Part shown: in pieces, positions 49,209 through 50,674 of the stretch
How the letters are laid out: each line of letters opens with the position of its first letter
Numbering within the stretch: the stretch's first letter is position 1
Assembly: GCA_029976005.1 (NCBI GenBank)
Contig: JARKOQ010000017.1
Span: forward strand, 1 to 50,674
Direction of reading: 5' to 3'
Length of the DNA: 50,674 nt
Origin: Aggregatilineales bacterium
GTDB lineage: Bacteria; Chloroflexota; Anaerolineae; Aggregatilineales; Ch27
Position numbers and translations under genes: made by a program
Notes under the pieces: model-generated
What the model was told of the DNA's origin: nothing
The model's input: only the letters and a program-made list of their open reading frames with translations
Database searches by the model: none

Positions 49209-50674
49209 ATGCGACTGGTGACGTGGAGCAGGCGCGGATTGGCCGGGCTGGGGGTGGGATTCGTGGCGCTGTTCGGGCTGGTGGCCCTGGCGCGGATCGG
49301 CTACCCCTACGAGCTGGAATGGATGGAAGGCGCGATGGTCGATCACACCGTCCGCCTGCTGAGCGGCCATCCCCTTTACGCCGCCCCTTCGCTGGATTTC
49401 GTGCCCTTTCCCTATCCGCCCCTGTTCCATTACGCCGGGGCGCTGGTCGCCCTGATCCTCGGCCCCGGCTTCGCGGCGCTGCGCCTGGTGAGCCTGCTGG
49501 CGACGCTCGGCACGCTGATCCTGATCGGCCTGTTCGTCCGGCACGAGGGCGGCCGCCCGGCCTGGAGCCTGGTCGCGGCGGGAGTCTTCGCGGCGACCTT
49601 CCCCCTCAGCGGCGGCTGGTTCGACGTGGGCCGGGTCGACGCGCTGATGCTCTTTCTGGTGCTGGCCGCGCTGTACGTGGCGCGGGTATCCACCACCTGG
49701 CGCGGCGACCTGCTGGCCGGGCTGCTGGCGACCCTGGCCGTCTTCACCAAACAGCCCGCCGCGATCACCCTGCTGCCCGCCCTGATCCTGGCTCCGGTCT
49801 GGCTGGGCTGGCGGCGCGCCTTCCGGCTGTGGGGGGCCTGCCTCGGCGCGGGGGCGATCCTGTTCGTGGGGATGAACGCTCTGCACGGTGGCTGGTTCAG
49901 GCACTACACGCTCGATCTCGTCAGCCAGCACACGGTCATCCCGGCCATGTTCACCGGCTTCTGGACGGACGACCTGTTGGCTCACGTGCCGGTGCTGCTC
50001 GCCCTGGGCGGGGCGGCCCTGCTCCTGCCGCCGGTCACGGACTCGCGGCGCGGCTGGGTGTTTTACGCCGCGCTGCTGGCCAGCCTGATCGGCGGATCGT
50101 GGTCGGGCCGGATGAACTGGGGCAGCGTGCTCAACATGCTGATGCCCGTCCATGCCGGGCTGGCGATCCTGACCGGGCTGGCCCTGGTTGGATTGGAGCG
50201 CCTGGCGGGGGCCAGGGGCGGGCGCGCCCCGGCCCTGGCCGGACTCGCCGGGCTGGCCCTGGCCGGGCAGATGGCCGCCCTGGTCTACTCCCCGGCGGCC
50301 TACATCCCCGACGCGGCGGCCTATGCCGCCGGGGAGACCTACGCGCGGACGGTCGCCGGGCTGGAGGGGCCGGTCTGGACGGTCTGCCACGGGCACGTGG
50401 CCGGGCAGACCCCGCGCGCCCACGGCATGGCGATGATCGACGCCCTCATGCACGACCCCGGCGGCGTGACCGCGCCCTACGTGGCGGCGATCGACGCCGC
50501 GATCGAGGCCCGGACCTTCGCCGCGATCGTGGTCGACCGGGAGGGGATTTGCTGGCCGGATCAGGTGATCGCCCTGGACGGCTTCTATGCCCCGCTGGAA
50601 CCGGACGCCCTCCTCCAGCCGCGCGAGTACGCCGGCTTCCAGCTCCCCCCGGAGGTGATCTACGTGCCGGAACC
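49209..50674 (+). CDS. PMT-type (GT39-like) membrane glycosyltransferase, partial
   Basis: 488 codons with no stop before the window ends, so the 3' end is missing. The protein begins MRLVTWSRRGLAGLGVGFVA and has about 8-9 helices. Loop 1 has YPYELEWMEGAMVDHTVRLL, then PLYAAPSLDFVPFPYPPLF, a motif set of bacterial GT-C enzymes where E/D in the first extracytoplasmic loop is catalytic. Further on, WFDVGRVDALM is typical. A soluble C-terminal part begins near residue 365. It may transfer sugars from polyprenyl carriers. Confidence 0.83.
   Translation, partial: MRLVTWSRRGLAGLGVGFVALFGLVALARIGYPYELEWMEGAMVDHTVRLLSGHPLYAAPSLDFVPFPYPPLFHYAGALVALILGPGFAALRLVSLLATLGTLILIGLFVRHEGGRPAWSLVAAGVFAATFPLSGGWFDVGRVDALMLFLVLAALYVARVSTTWRGDLLAGLLATLAVFTKQPAAITLLPALILAPVWLGWRRAFRLWGACLGAGAILFVGMNALHGGWFRHYTLDLVSQHTVIPAMFTGFWTDDLLAHVPVLLALGGAALLLPPVTDSRRGWVFYAALLASLIGGSWSGRMNWGSVLNMLMPVHAGLAILTGLALVGLERLAGARGGRAPALAGLAGLALAGQMAALVYSPAAYIPDAAAYAAGETYARTVAGLEGPVWTVCHGHVAGQTPRAHGMAMIDALMHDPGGVTAPYVAAIDAAIEARTFAAIVVDREGICWPDQVIALDGFYAPLEPDALLQPREYAGFQLPPEVIYVPE

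Noticed and set aside
49188..50453. A 421-codon minus-strand ORF near the right edge
   Set aside because: It is the shadow of the PMT-type gene on the plus strand, which has a good start and membrane-protein composition.

Overview
The window is about 50.7 kb of GC-rich bacterial chromosome, mostly about 65-70% GC by eye. No 16S rRNA or other strict marker is present. The gene set points to a Chloroflexota bacterium, probably Anaerolineae-like (inference). It includes tandem DarA-like PII proteins (a c-di-AMP receptor family), a CBM48 mini-protein, DUF2142 and PMT-type membrane glycosyltransferases, an FtsB/DivIC-like protein, an HtrA protease, a Ser/Thr kinase with one C-terminal helix, and large numbers of short palindromic intergenic repeats. 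No phage structural genes, transposase, integrase or CRISPR array were seen.

Layout. 1-1.9 kb: a lower-GC cassette with an XRE/ImmA-type regulator, a divergent promoter overlapped by a perfect inverted repeat, and three small ORFs closed by intrinsic terminators. 2.0-5.3 kb: a response regulator, a methyltransferase and a histidine kinase in one leftward operon, then a stand-alone 17-codon aromatic-rich ORF with its own terminator. 5.4-10.2 kb: an orphan two-domain ABC ATPase of the nucleoside/sugar type, two paralogous zinc-ribbon proteins, a polytopic membrane protein and a lipoprotein. 10.4-11.2 kb: two overlapping DarA-like genes behind a structured leader. 11.4-19.1 kb: DUF362 protein, MFS transporter, membrane-anchored propeller-like protein, pRiA4b-ORF3/UPF0158 pair, O-methyltransferase, epimerase and arylamine N-acetyltransferase. 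19.3-23.0 kb: a pilin-like protein with a membrane partner, and two tandem SLATT/DUF4231-like membrane proteins. 23.1-28.8 kb: two CNNM/CorC paralogues separated by a 507-bp terminal-inverted-repeat element, then glmU. 29.0-33.7 kb: three tandem secreted repeat proteins with a shared C-terminal module. 33.9-42 kb: glycosyltransferases, a C39-like peptidase with TPRs, an MFS transporter, an HNH nuclease between repeat islands and a DUF2142 protein. 42-50.7 kb: AI-2E transporter, CBM48 protein, a broken GT28-type glycosyltransferase, HtrA, a PDZ protein, a Ser/Thr kinase with an unusual catalytic loop, an FtsB-like protein, tRNA-Leu(CAG), and a PMT-type glycosyltransferase that runs off the window.

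How the genes fit together. Much of the window concerns the cell envelope: UDP-GlcNAc synthesis, glycosyl transfer, envelope proteolysis, division and secreted repeat proteins. Signalling genes (two-component, c-di-AMP, Ser/Thr kinase) are mixed in. The strongest candidates for undescribed biology are: the ImmA-type regulator with its small-ORF cassette; the SLATT-like pair behind an operator-like inverted repeat; the tandem repeat-protein trio with a shared C-terminal domain and duplicated terminators; the tandem DarA-like genes with a structured leader; and a MITE-like family with one full and one shrunken copy. At least six families of short dispersed repeats fill the intergenic gaps, and in two places they form the ends of coding sequences.
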